NCBI RefSeq assembly: GCF_006442205.1
Contig: NZ_VFVR01000007.1
Span: 1-64,000, forward strand
DNA length: 64,000 bases
From: Mesorhizobium sp. B2-3-12
Lineage (GTDB): Bacteria; Pseudomonadota; Alphaproteobacteria; Rhizobiales; Rhizobiaceae
Direction: 5' to 3'
Part shown: piece by piece, positions 35,089 through 43,338 of the stretch
Numbering within the stretch: the first letter of the stretch is position 1
Layout of the letters: each line of letters starts with the position of its first letter
The notes under the pieces: model-generated
Told to the model about the DNA's origin: nothing
What the model saw: only the letters and a program-made list of their open reading frames with translations
Database searches by the model: none
Position numbers and translations under genes: made by a program

Positions 35089-35827
35089 GACCAGGCGGCC
35101 TGGCGCGAGAGCGCAGCCTGGCGGCAGTTCGCGGGCAAGGCGCGAGGCGGTTCAGCCATCCCTGTGGGATCGCCTCGTCAACGACTTGCCTGGGCTGACG
35201 TCGGAGATCGAGGGGCTGCGCCGTCTCTTGGAGGAAGAACTCGGCGCCGAGCGCGTCGAGGCTCTCCTTGCCGGCAGCGCACGCGCCATCGACACCGACG
35301 CCGAACTCACTTCCGAGCACAAACGGCGCCTGCACCGACTGGTCTTCCAGGGCGAGCATCGCGCCGAGCTCGAAGGCCGCGGCGTGGTCGTTTCGGCACG
35401 CGTGTTGAGAGAGGCCGTGCGCCGCGACATCGAGGCGCTGTTCAACACCGAGCGCTTTGAATCCGTACCGATGCTCTCCGACGCGGAACACGAACAGCCC
35501 CTGGACGAACTGCCCTCGCTCGCTGACTTTCCAGAGGTGCGCCGCAGCGTCGTCAATTTCGGGGTGCCGTCCTTTTCCGGCCGTTCATCGCGGGATTTCG
35601 ACCGCGATTCCCTGGCACGAGAGATCCGCGCGGTGCTGGCCACCTTCGAGCCGCGCCTGAAGGAGAGTGCTACGATCGTCAACGTCACGCTGGGCGACAA
35701 AAACATCGGCCTCAAGATCGAGATCGACGCGGTGCTGATCATGGCCCCCACACCGGAGCGTATGCGGCTGCGCACCACAATCAATCTGGACAACGGGCTA
35801 GCACGAACCGAATTCAGGGAGGCCTGA
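35075..35827 (+). CDS. tssE: T6SS baseplate protein TssE (gp25-like)
   Basis: A 250-residue protein, longer than the usual ~150 residues because of an Arg/Pro-rich N-terminus and an extra acidic helical segment (about 45-100). The gp25/lysozyme-like fold sits at the C-terminus: VRRSVVNFGVPSFSG, then LAREIRAVLATFEPRL with the conserved Glu-Pro-Arg, and LKIEIDAVLIM. TssE is part of the baseplate wedge with TssF and TssG. It starts 14 bases inside hcp, and tssF starts 1 base after its stop. Confidence 0.9.
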   Translation: MSASETRRPGARAQPGGSSRARREAVQPSLWDRLVNDLPGLTSEIEGLRRLLEEELGAERVEALLAGSARAIDTDAELTSEHKRRLHRLVFQGEHRAELEGRGVVVSARVLREAVRRDIEALFNTERFESVPMLSDAEHEQPLDELPSLADFPEVRRSVVNFGVPSFSGRSSRDFDRDSLAREIRAVLATFEPRLKESATIVNVTLGDKNIGLKIEIDAVLIMAPTPERMRLRTTINLDNGLARTEFREA

Positions 35828-35828
35828 G

Positions 35829-37703
35829 ATGGATCGGGTCTTTGTGGCGTATTACGAAGAGGAACTGACCCATATCCGCGCTCTGGCCGCGGAATTCGCA
35901 GACATGCATCCGGCGGTCGCGCGCAATCTTTCCCTCGACACGGTCCCGTGCCCCGACCCCTATGTCGAACGGCTGCTCGACGGCGTCGCCTTCCTGGCCG
36001 CGCGGACCCGTCTGAAGGTCGACGCGGAGCGCTCTCGCTTCTCGCGCGCCGTGCTCGATGTGCTTTACCCCGATCTGGTCGCGCCGGCACCGGCGACAGC
36101 GATGGCGGTCCTGAAACCCGGCCAGCAAGTGCAGTCGATGCTCACAGGCCACGCCATCGCGCGCGGCACACGACTGGTCTCTGCCCTGCATCCAGGGCTT
36201 TCGACACGCTCCACCTTCACCACCGCCCAGGAGGTGACGCTGTGGCCGATCGCCGTCACCTCGGTCAGCTATTTTCAGGACCGTAGCGCGCTCGCCGCCG
36301 CCGCAATCGCGCCGATCGCCAACGTGCGCGCCGAGGCAGCGTTTCGGGTCACGATCGCCCGGACTGGAAAAGGCAAGCTCAGCGACTTGGCGCTCGACCG
36401 TCTCGACCTTTATTTCGCCGGCCGCGCCAAGGCGCCGGTGCTTTTCGACGCAATTTTCGGCGCCTGCTCGGCGCTCGGCGCGCGGGCGCAAGGCAAGGCC
36501 AATCCCCTATCAGCGTTGCCCGAACCCGAAATGATAGGCATTCGCGACGACGAAGCATTGATGCCACGCACCCGCGCGACGTTCGAGGGCTATCGGCTGC
36601 TGCGCGAATATTTCATGATCCCGGAGCGCTTCCATTATGTACGGGTCGCTGGTCTCCAGCCTGTGGTGCGCACATGCGAGGCGGCGATCGAGATTATCTT
36701 CCTGTTTCGGCGTGCGGTGCCCGAACTCGCCGATGTGACAGCTGCCGATTTCGAGCTTTTCGTGACGCCGGTCATCAATCTCTTCGAACGCGAATGCAAC
36801 GACATTGAGATCGACCCGCGCAAAACGCGTCAGGTGCTGCATGCCGATCGCACGCGGGCGCGCGATTTCGAGATCTTCCGGGTCACCAAGGTCGAGGACG
36901 CCGACGCCGAAACCGGGGAGGCGGCGATTCCTGAACTATTTAGCCTGGGGCAAAACCGCGGCAGCGGCTGGGTCTATTCGACCGAGCGGCGTCCGCGCCG
37001 TGCCACCGAGGACGAGCGGCGCGACGGCCTGACGCGCACATCCTATACGGGCGACGACGTGTTTATCGCCGTCTCGCGGCCGGCAGGAAACACGCCAAAC
37101 CGGATGCTCAGGCGTCTCGGCATCGTGGCGCTTTGCACCAACCGCGACCTGCCGATCCTGGACGACACGCCGACGTTGACGCTGGAAACGGCCGATCCGG
37201 TCGAAGCGGTGCGCCTGCTTGGCGCCGTCCGGCCGCCGCAGCCGGCCATCCAGGCATCCCTACCGGGCGGCGCCGAAGGCGAATCGCGCGCCGACAATCT
37301 CGCTTGGCGGCTGGTCGCACAGCTCTCTTTGAACTTCCTCAGCCTTGCCAAGGAGGGCCGCGGTGTCGATCCGCTGCATGCCTTGCTCGACCTCTATGCG
37401 GATCGGGGGGATCCGGCCCTTGCCCGCAACGTGCATTCGATCGTGCGCATCGATTCGCGTCCGGTGATCGAGAGACTGCAGATCGACGGGCCAATGTGTT
37501 TTGGACGCGGCACCGAGGTAACGCTGCATATCGATCAGTCGGTGCTGGCGGGTCAAAGCGCCCTGCTGCTTTCGGCCCTGCTTTCGCGGCTGTTCGCCCG
37601 CCATGCGGGGATAAACGGATTTGTGCGGACCCGTACGCGGTTGCTACAGAAGCAGGAGGATGTGCCATGGCCGATGACGCCCGGCAATCGCTACCTGATC
37701 TAG
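35829..37703 (+). CDS. tssF: T6SS baseplate protein TssF (VasA/ImpG)
   Basis: A 624-residue protein of normal length. The N-terminus (FVAYYEEELTHIRALAAEFA) and DPYVERLLDGVAFLAARTRLK are diagnostic of TssF, and LLREYFMIPERFHYVRV lies at mid-length. TssF is the main wedge protein linking TssE, TssG and TssK around the VgrG hub. A GGGAGG site lies before the ATG. Its last 37 bases overlap tssG. Confidence 0.96.
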   Translation: MDRVFVAYYEEELTHIRALAAEFADMHPAVARNLSLDTVPCPDPYVERLLDGVAFLAARTRLKVDAERSRFSRAVLDVLYPDLVAPAPATAMAVLKPGQQVQSMLTGHAIARGTRLVSALHPGLSTRSTFTTAQEVTLWPIAVTSVSYFQDRSALAAAAIAPIANVRAEAAFRVTIARTGKGKLSDLALDRLDLYFAGRAKAPVLFDAIFGACSALGARAQGKANPLSALPEPEMIGIRDDEALMPRTRATFEGYRLLREYFMIPERFHYVRVAGLQPVVRTCEAAIEIIFLFRRAVPELADVTAADFELFVTPVINLFERECNDIEIDPRKTRQVLHADRTRARDFEIFRVTKVEDADAETGEAAIPELFSLGQNRGSGWVYSTERRPRRATEDERRDGLTRTSYTGDDVFIAVSRPAGNTPNRMLRRLGIVALCTNRDLPILDDTPTLTLETADPVEAVRLLGAVRPPQPAIQASLPGGAEGESRADNLAWRLVAQLSLNFLSLAKEGRGVDPLHALLDLYADRGDPALARNVHSIVRIDSRPVIERLQIDGPMCFGRGTEVTLHIDQSVLAGQSALLLSALLSRLFARHAGINGFVRTRTRLLQKQEDVPWPMTPGNRYLI

Positions 37704-38734
37704 CGCAGCCCGCAACGGTCGCGGCCGCAATGTTGTCGGAGGACTTCGACTTTTTCGAGTTGCTGCGTCGCCTCGAGCAGCGCCGCGGGTTGTTCGGCCA
37801 TTCCGGAACGCCCGACCGCGAGCCGGCGAGGCTGGGCCAGCATGTGCGTCTGAGCTTCTCGGCGCGCGACGTGGTCAAGCTCCAGGACGGAGGGGAGAAC
37901 ACCCCGGCAAGGGTGACCGTCGCCAATCTGGGGCTGCTTGGACCCGAAGGACCGATGCCGTTGCATCTGACTCGCTGGGTGCTCGACCGGCTTTCGCAGC
38001 GCTGGTTCACCGGAGCCAATGCCGAGCAGACCAGCGACACGACCTTCGTGGACTTCGTCAACATCCTGCAGCATCGCATGATTGCGCTCTACTACCGCGC
38101 CTGGGCCGACGCGCATCCGGCGGTGCAGGTCGAGCGTTCCGTCGGTGGGCGCGTTCGCGCCATGCTGGAGGCCATGTCGGGCATCGGCCTGCCCGGCACG
38201 CAGGATCCCGAACTCGACGCTGTGCGACTGCGCCAGGCGGGGTCTCTGGCCAGTCAGGTCGACGGCGTGGAGCGGCTTACCCTGTTTCTCGCCACCGCCT
38301 TCAAGGTGCCGGTGCGCATCAAGGAATTCGTTGCCGCCTGGATCACCATACCGACGGCATTGCAGACGCGTCTCGGCAAGGCCTATGCCGGACTCGGACG
38401 CGGCGCGACGATCGGGCCGCGGGTGTTCAGCCGCCAGGAGAGGATCGAATTGCGCGTCGGTCCGTTGAGCCTCGACGACTTCAAGTCGTTCCTGCCTGGC
38501 GAGCGGCGTCTTGGCCTGTTCAAGAAGGCGGTACGCGACATGATCGGCGAGGCGCTCGATGTCGATTTGCGCATCGTGCTGGCGCGTGATGCGGTACCGC
38601 CGGCCCGGGTCGGGGCCGTCCAGCTTGGCCGCACGGCCTGGCTGGAACGGCCCCCGAATATGGGCGACGCCGACGATCTGAGATTGCGTACCATCGTCGG
38701 CTGGCGGCCCGAAATGCCGGAGGCTGCCGCATGA
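37667..38734 (+). CDS. tssG: T6SS baseplate protein TssG (VasB/ImpH)
   Basis: A 355-residue protein. FDFFELLRRLEQRRG, NLGLLGPEGPMPLHLTRWVL and DFVNILQHRMIALYYRAW are classical TssG segments. The frame is open for 178 codons upstream inside tssF, but AGGAGG 6 bases before this ATG and the family N-terminus fix the start. It forms the wedge core with TssF and TssE. The stop overlaps the tagH start as ATGA. Confidence 0.95.
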   Translation: MADDARQSLPDLAQPATVAAAMLSEDFDFFELLRRLEQRRGLFGHSGTPDREPARLGQHVRLSFSARDVVKLQDGGENTPARVTVANLGLLGPEGPMPLHLTRWVLDRLSQRWFTGANAEQTSDTTFVDFVNILQHRMIALYYRAWADAHPAVQVERSVGGRVRAMLEAMSGIGLPGTQDPELDAVRLRQAGSLASQVDGVERLTLFLATAFKVPVRIKEFVAAWITIPTALQTRLGKAYAGLGRGATIGPRVFSRQERIELRVGPLSLDDFKSFLPGERRLGLFKKAVRDMIGEALDVDLRIVLARDAVPPARVGAVQLGRTAWLERPPNMGDADDLRLRTIVGWRPEMPEAAA

Positions 38735-40179
38735 GCCTGCTGCTGACGCTGGAACAGGGTCCTCGCTCGCAAGTGGTCCGGCAGAGCCGGCTGGACGAGG
38801 GCGAGTTGGTGATCGGGCGCAGCGCCGATGCCGGCTGGCAGATCGACGACCCCGACATGTTCGTCTCGCGCGCGCATTGCAAGATCAATGGCGACCGCGA
38901 CGGCTATTTCGTGACCGACACGTCAAGCAGCGGATTGTTCGTAGACGAGGCCGACAGCCCTCTCGGAACTGGCAGGTCGATGCGGTTGCAGAACGGCATG
39001 CGGCTGCGCATGGGCGACTATGTGTTTCATGTCGAGGTACAGTCCAAGGTGAGCCAGACCGTAGTCGGCCAGGCCCCGGCCGCCAGCCACCCCAAGCCGG
39101 CGTGGCCGCCGCCGGCAGCACCAACGCCGGCCAGCATCGGCGGCGACGACTTCTTCTCCGTCAAGACCGAGGAAGAACCGCGCAAGCCCCGCCCGGCGGA
39201 TCTGCCGAACCCGTTCGAGCAGCCTGTCACTGGGGCTTACGATCGCGCATCGAACCAGCGCAGTTCGCCTGCCTTCGATGACCCGTTCAGCCTCGATCCG
39301 GTGGCGACGCCGCAGGCCGGTGATGGCCCTGCTGCGAGCAAGCCAGATCCGTTTGGGTTGGGGGACATGTCTTCGCGAAACGATGCGTCCTGGCAGCCGG
39401 CGAAGCCGGCCAGCTTCGATGACGACTTCAGCTTCGGGCCGCCCGCTACGCCGTCTGTCACCAACGGCGGCGATACGGCAGGACGTGCCCGGCATCAGGC
39501 TGAAAAGCCGCGGCCGGACAATCCGTGGGATATCCCGGTCCAGGCAGCCGCGTCGCGTCGCCTTGCGCCAGCGCCGAAGCCGGCGCGCCCGGCGCAGTCA
39601 GCCTCAACCGATATCGCCCTTCGTGCCGCGTTCTTGCGCGGCATGGGCGTCGAGGAGGCCGATGTTCCCGGCCGCGATGCGATCGCCGAGATGGAAAAAT
39701 TCGGGCGAGAATACCGGTTGATGCTGGATGGCCTGATGCAGCTGCTGCGCAAACGCGCCGAGGAGAAGGGAAGCGCGCGCGTCGCCCAGACGGTGGTCGG
39801 CGCCTCCGAGGTCAATCCACTCAAGTTCCTGCCGACGGTCGAGGATGTCGTCCTCACCATCGTCTCGGAACGCAGTCCGGGCTTTCTCTCCGGCGAGGCG
39901 GCGATCAGCGACGCGGTGAAGGACCTTGCACAGCATCACGTGCGCGCTTGGCGGGGCGTTCAGGCAGCACTTCGGCGCATGATCGACCGCTTTGATCCTG
40001 CCGCCATCGAAGAAGAGCTGAAATCCAATTCCGCCATCGGCAATCTGCTCTCGGGCGGGCGCAACGCCAAGCTGTGGGAGCTCTATCAAAGACGCCATCG
40101 CGACATCGCCCAGAGCGCGGAATCGAGTTTCCTGGGCGAGATCGGCGCAGACTTCAGGGACGCATATGAGGAGGAGTAG
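38731..40179 (+). CDS. tagH: FHA-domain T6SS regulator TagH (Fha-type, copy 1)
   Basis: A 482-residue protein. The FHA domain occupies about 1-100 (LVIGRSADAGWQIDDP, FVSRAHCKI). The usual Asn of the phosphothreonine pocket appears as SSSGLFVDE, a small departure. A long Pro/Ala/Asp-rich linker runs from about 105 to 285, and the C-terminal T6SS-FHA domain (about 290-480, with LKFLPTVEDVVLTIV and AWRGVQAALRRMIDRF) is conserved. FHA proteins are phosphorylated by PpkA-type kinases and promote assembly. It is coupled to tssG by ATGA. A shorter paralogue lies at 55556. Confidence 0.93.
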   Translation: MSLLLTLEQGPRSQVVRQSRLDEGELVIGRSADAGWQIDDPDMFVSRAHCKINGDRDGYFVTDTSSSGLFVDEADSPLGTGRSMRLQNGMRLRMGDYVFHVEVQSKVSQTVVGQAPAASHPKPAWPPPAAPTPASIGGDDFFSVKTEEEPRKPRPADLPNPFEQPVTGAYDRASNQRSSPAFDDPFSLDPVATPQAGDGPAASKPDPFGLGDMSSRNDASWQPAKPASFDDDFSFGPPATPSVTNGGDTAGRARHQAEKPRPDNPWDIPVQAAASRRLAPAPKPARPAQSASTDIALRAAFLRGMGVEEADVPGRDAIAEMEKFGREYRLMLDGLMQLLRKRAEEKGSARVAQTVVGASEVNPLKFLPTVEDVVLTIVSERSPGFLSGEAAISDAVKDLAQHHVRAWRGVQAALRRMIDRFDPAAIEEELKSNSAIGNLLSGGRNAKLWELYQRRHRDIAQSAESSFLGEIGADFRDAYEEE

Positions 40180-40182
40180 AAC

Positions 40183-40635
40183 ATGATCGACAGACGCGAA
40201 TTCGTTGTTGCCCTCGGCGCTACGGGGCTGCTTGCGGCTTGCCAGAGCGGCCCGCCGAAACCATCGGTCATCTCGGTCAACGTGACCGGCGGTGCGGGCA
40301 TGAATCCAGGGCCGGGCGGCGGCGACCGGCCAGTAACGGTGCTGGTGATGCGGCTTGCCAGCACCGGCAAGTTCAACTCGGCCGATTATTTCGCGCTGCA
40401 GGGCGAAGCGGGCTCTGCGCTCGGTGCCGATCTCATCGGCTCCGACGCGATCTCGGTTGCGCCTGGCAAGACGGTGGCCAAGACCATCACGGTCGAGCCG
40501 AACGCGACGGCGCTCGGCTTCGTGGCGCTGATCCGCGAGCCAGGCGGACGCAACTGGCGCACCACCAAGTCGGTGTCGCCAGGGTCGAAATTCACCGTCA
40601 ACGTCAGCCTCGGCAAGGGCGGCATTTCCGCCTAG
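40183..40635 (+). CDS. tssJ: T6SS outer-membrane lipoprotein TssJ
   Basis: A 150-residue lipoprotein. The signal peptide ends in the lipobox LLAAC with Cys20, and its n-region reads DRREF, resembling a twin-arginine motif. The mature part is a small beta-sandwich (VTVLVMRLASTGKFNSADYF, AKTITVEPNATALGFVALI) typical of TssJ. It is anchored in the outer membrane and contacts the periplasmic end of TssM. GAGGAG precedes the start. It is the only tssJ in the window although there are two tssM genes. Confidence 0.93.
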   Translation: MIDRREFVVALGATGLLAACQSGPPKPSVISVNVTGGAGMNPGPGGGDRPVTVLVMRLASTGKFNSADYFALQGEAGSALGADLIGSDAISVAPGKTVAKTITVEPNATALGFVALIREPGGRNWRTTKSVSPGSKFTVNVSLGKGGISA

Positions 40636-40674
40636 CGGCAAGGCAGCATAGGGTTGCGTGCAGAAAGTAGCGGC

Positions 40675-42009
40675 ATGAGCGATGCAAACAGGGTGCTGTG
40701 GTCGGAGGGTCTGTTTCTCAGGACCCAGCACTTCCAACAGCAGGATCGGTTCTTCGAAGGCATGGTGCGCGGCGCATTGCGGGCCGGCCAGCTCCACACT
40801 TTCGGATTCCAGCAACTGACCCTGGACCAGTCGCTGCTCGACGCTGGTCAGCTCTCGATCGTGTCGGCCCGGGGCATTTTTCCGGACGGCACGCCCTTTT
40901 CCATTCCGGACCTGATGGATGCGCCCAATCCCCTGTCGGTCACGCCAGACACGGGCGCCGGGCCGGTGCTGGTCGCACTGCCACTCGAGCCCCCCGGAGG
41001 CGTGGGATTCGATCCGGCGCATGCGGCGTCGACGGGCGCACGTTACCACGGCAGGATCGTATCGGTGCGCGACGCCGTCCAAAGGGGCGGCGATCCCGAG
41101 GAGATCGAGATCGCAAGGCCGCAAGCGGCGCTGCTTGCGGCCGGCAAATCGGTCGGCGGCTATACCGCCTTGCCGATCGCCGATATAAAAGGTGTACGCG
41201 CCGACGGCGGCATCTCGCTCGACGAGACGTTCCTGCCGCCGACGCTGATCACCGGCGCGGTCCACTGGTACAGTCAATTGCTGCAGGAGGTCGTCACCGG
41301 CCTCGAGCAGATCGGCGAAGCGCATGGCAAGATGGTGATGGGCGGCGCCGGCCGCAGCGTCGAAGACCTCTTGATGCTGCACCTGGCCAATGCCGCTCGC
41401 CCGCGCCTCGCCCATATGCTCGCGCAGGATGTCTTTCATCCCGCCGAACTCTATCTCGAACTTGCCGGACTCGCCGGCGAGATGGCAACCTACGGCTCGA
41501 GTTCGCGGCGGCTCGGCGACTTGCCCGCCTACGACCACATGGCCCCCGGTCCCGCCTATATGGCACTGGCCGACGCCTTGCGCTCGCTCATACTGAGCCT
41601 GCGCTACATCGAACCGAAATCGCGCGCGCTGCCGGTCATGCGGCACGCGACCAATGTCTGGAAAGTACGCATCGACAACCCCAAGCTTTTGATCGCCAGT
41701 CGAATCGTCATCCGCGTCGGATCGGAGCTTTCGGAAGACGCGCTGCGCAAGATCTTCGTCAACCAGGCGACAGTTGGTGCCGCCGACCAGTTCGAAGGGC
41801 TTTGGAAGTCGCGCCTGCCGGGAATTCCGCTCAAACCTCTCCATTCGCAGCCACGCGAGATCCCCTATGATGGCGACCGGCTGTGCTTGGAGCTCGACCA
41901 GAAGAGCGAGCATTGGAGCTCGTTGCTCGACGCGCCCGGATTTGTTATTGGCGTTTCCGGTGTCCTGGAAAGCGAGCCCCAGGTCGACTGCTATTCGGTG
42001 AACAGGTGA
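40675..42009 (+). CDS. tssK: T6SS baseplate-membrane connector TssK (VasE/ImpJ)
   Basis: A 444-residue protein. VLWSEGLFLRTQHFQQQDRF is the TssK N-terminal signature, and LRYIEPKSRALPVMRHATN and the RIVIRVGSELSEDALRK segment (in part) belong to the middle and C-terminal domains. TssK trimers join the baseplate to the cytoplasmic part of TssL-TssM. The frame could start 7 codons earlier, but the family start is this ATG. Its TGA overlaps the tssL ATG by one base. Confidence 0.95.
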   Translation: MSDANRVLWSEGLFLRTQHFQQQDRFFEGMVRGALRAGQLHTFGFQQLTLDQSLLDAGQLSIVSARGIFPDGTPFSIPDLMDAPNPLSVTPDTGAGPVLVALPLEPPGGVGFDPAHAASTGARYHGRIVSVRDAVQRGGDPEEIEIARPQAALLAAGKSVGGYTALPIADIKGVRADGGISLDETFLPPTLITGAVHWYSQLLQEVVTGLEQIGEAHGKMVMGGAGRSVEDLLMLHLANAARPRLAHMLAQDVFHPAELYLELAGLAGEMATYGSSSRRLGDLPAYDHMAPGPAYMALADALRSLILSLRYIEPKSRALPVMRHATNVWKVRIDNPKLLIASRIVIRVGSELSEDALRKIFVNQATVGAADQFEGLWKSRLPGIPLKPLHSQPREIPYDGDRLCLELDQKSEHWSSLLDAPGFVIGVSGVLESEPQVDCYSVNR

Positions 42010-43337
42010 TGAGCCGGGATGATCCTTTCGGCTTGTCGGAGGATCGCGAGCGCACGCGCATCAGGCTAGCGGGCGTTGCGCCACGGCCGCTGGCGCCGCT
42101 GACGCCAGGCGCACCGGTCAAAAGGGCGCGTGTTCATCCCAACCCTCTCATCAATATCTTCGCGCCACTGCTCGAATTCGCCCCGGAGCTCGAAAGCGCT
42201 CTGGCGCCGGAGAACCCCGAAGCGATGCGCACGCGCCTGCTCGACGAGTTGGTTCAAGCGCGCGACGCGGTTATGGCAGCGGGCACCTCGCTGGAGCGCG
42301 CCGATCAGGCGGCCTGGGCCGTGGCGGCATTGCTCGACGATCTCGCGCTTAACACGCCATGGGGCGGCGCCAGCGCCTGGCCGCGCCAGCCGCTCGTGGT
42401 CATGCTGCGTGGTGACGTCGATGCCGGCGCCCAGTTTTTCACCCGCCTGGACGCGCTGGAGCGCCATCCCAACCGCGACCGCGAGTTGCTGGAGCTTCAG
42501 TATTACTGCCTGGCGCTCGGCTTCCGCGGCAAGTATCGGGTGCCCGGCCGAGCCGGCGACCGCTCGCTCAATGGCGTGCGTGTGGCAGCCGCGCGCTTCC
42601 TGCGCAATGCGGACGCCGAGAACGCGCCGCTGTCGCCGAACTGGAAAGGCGTGATAGCTTCCGACGAGCCACAGCGCTTCATCGTCCCGATCTGGGTGAT
42701 GGCCCTTGCCGCAATTGCCATCGCCGCCGCAGTCTATATCGGTCTCTCGATGAGCTTGAGCAGCCAGGCGGTTGAACTCTCCGCACTGGTGCGCACCCTG
42801 CCGCCGGCCTCTCGCGCCGACGTTATCCGTGCCGCCCCCAAGGAGGATGCGCCCGAACCTGAACCGCCACAGGCGGTCGATTTCGCGCTTTTGCCCGCAT
42901 TCAAGGCCGAAGCGCCGGCCGGCCTCAAGGGCGCGCTCAGCGGCACCGAGAGCGTCTCGCTGGCCAAGCTGATCATCCAGTCCTCCAATCCCGAGCTCTT
43001 CCAGTCCTCGCGGCCGACACTGTCCCAAGGCTATGAGCCGCTGATCGCCTCGATCGCAAAGGTGATCCTCGCTAATCAGGAACTGACCGGAAACATCACG
43101 ATCATCGGCCATACCGACAATGTGCGCCTGCAGCGATCCAATCCGCTGGCGAGCAACCAGCGGCTCTCCGAGGCACGCGCGCAGACCATAGGGGACCTCC
43201 TGGTGCAAGCTGGCGTGCCGCAGGCGCGCATCCATTCCGAAGGCCGTGCCGACACCGATCCGGTCGCCGACAACGCGACACGCGAGGGCCGCGCGCTCAA
43301 CCGGCGCGTCGAGGTTCTGGTCGAGAAGAGGCTCTGA
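42009..43337 (+). CDS. tssL: T6SS inner-membrane protein TssL with OmpA-like domain (copy 1)
   Basis: A 442-residue 'extended' TssL. The cytoplasmic DotU domain (about 45-215: NPLINIFAPLLEFAPEL, ALLDDLALNTPWG, YYCLALGFRGKYRV) precedes one transmembrane helix (about 224-247), a Pro/Glu linker, and a C-terminal OmpA-like peptidoglycan-binding domain (ITIIGHTDNVRLQ, RLSEARAQTIGDLL). The fused OmpA domain anchors the complex to the cell wall, replacing a separate TagL. It is tightly coupled to tssK (1-base overlap) and tssM (1-base gap). A second TssL lies at 56909. Confidence 0.95.
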   Translation: MSRDDPFGLSEDRERTRIRLAGVAPRPLAPLTPGAPVKRARVHPNPLINIFAPLLEFAPELESALAPENPEAMRTRLLDELVQARDAVMAAGTSLERADQAAWAVAALLDDLALNTPWGGASAWPRQPLVVMLRGDVDAGAQFFTRLDALERHPNRDRELLELQYYCLALGFRGKYRVPGRAGDRSLNGVRVAAARFLRNADAENAPLSPNWKGVIASDEPQRFIVPIWVMALAAIAIAAAVYIGLSMSLSSQAVELSALVRTLPPASRADVIRAAPKEDAPEPEPPQAVDFALLPAFKAEAPAGLKGALSGTESVSLAKLIIQSSNPELFQSSRPTLSQGYEPLIASIAKVILANQELTGNITIIGHTDNVRLQRSNPLASNQRLSEARAQTIGDLLVQAGVPQARIHSEGRADTDPVADNATREGRALNRRVEVLVEKRL

Positions 43338-43338
43338 G

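Noticed and set aside
39604..41913. Minus-strand frame of 769 codons opposite tagH, tssJ and tssK
   Set aside because: The plus-strand genes are unmistakable T6SS families; the antisense translation has no domain and shadow-like composition.
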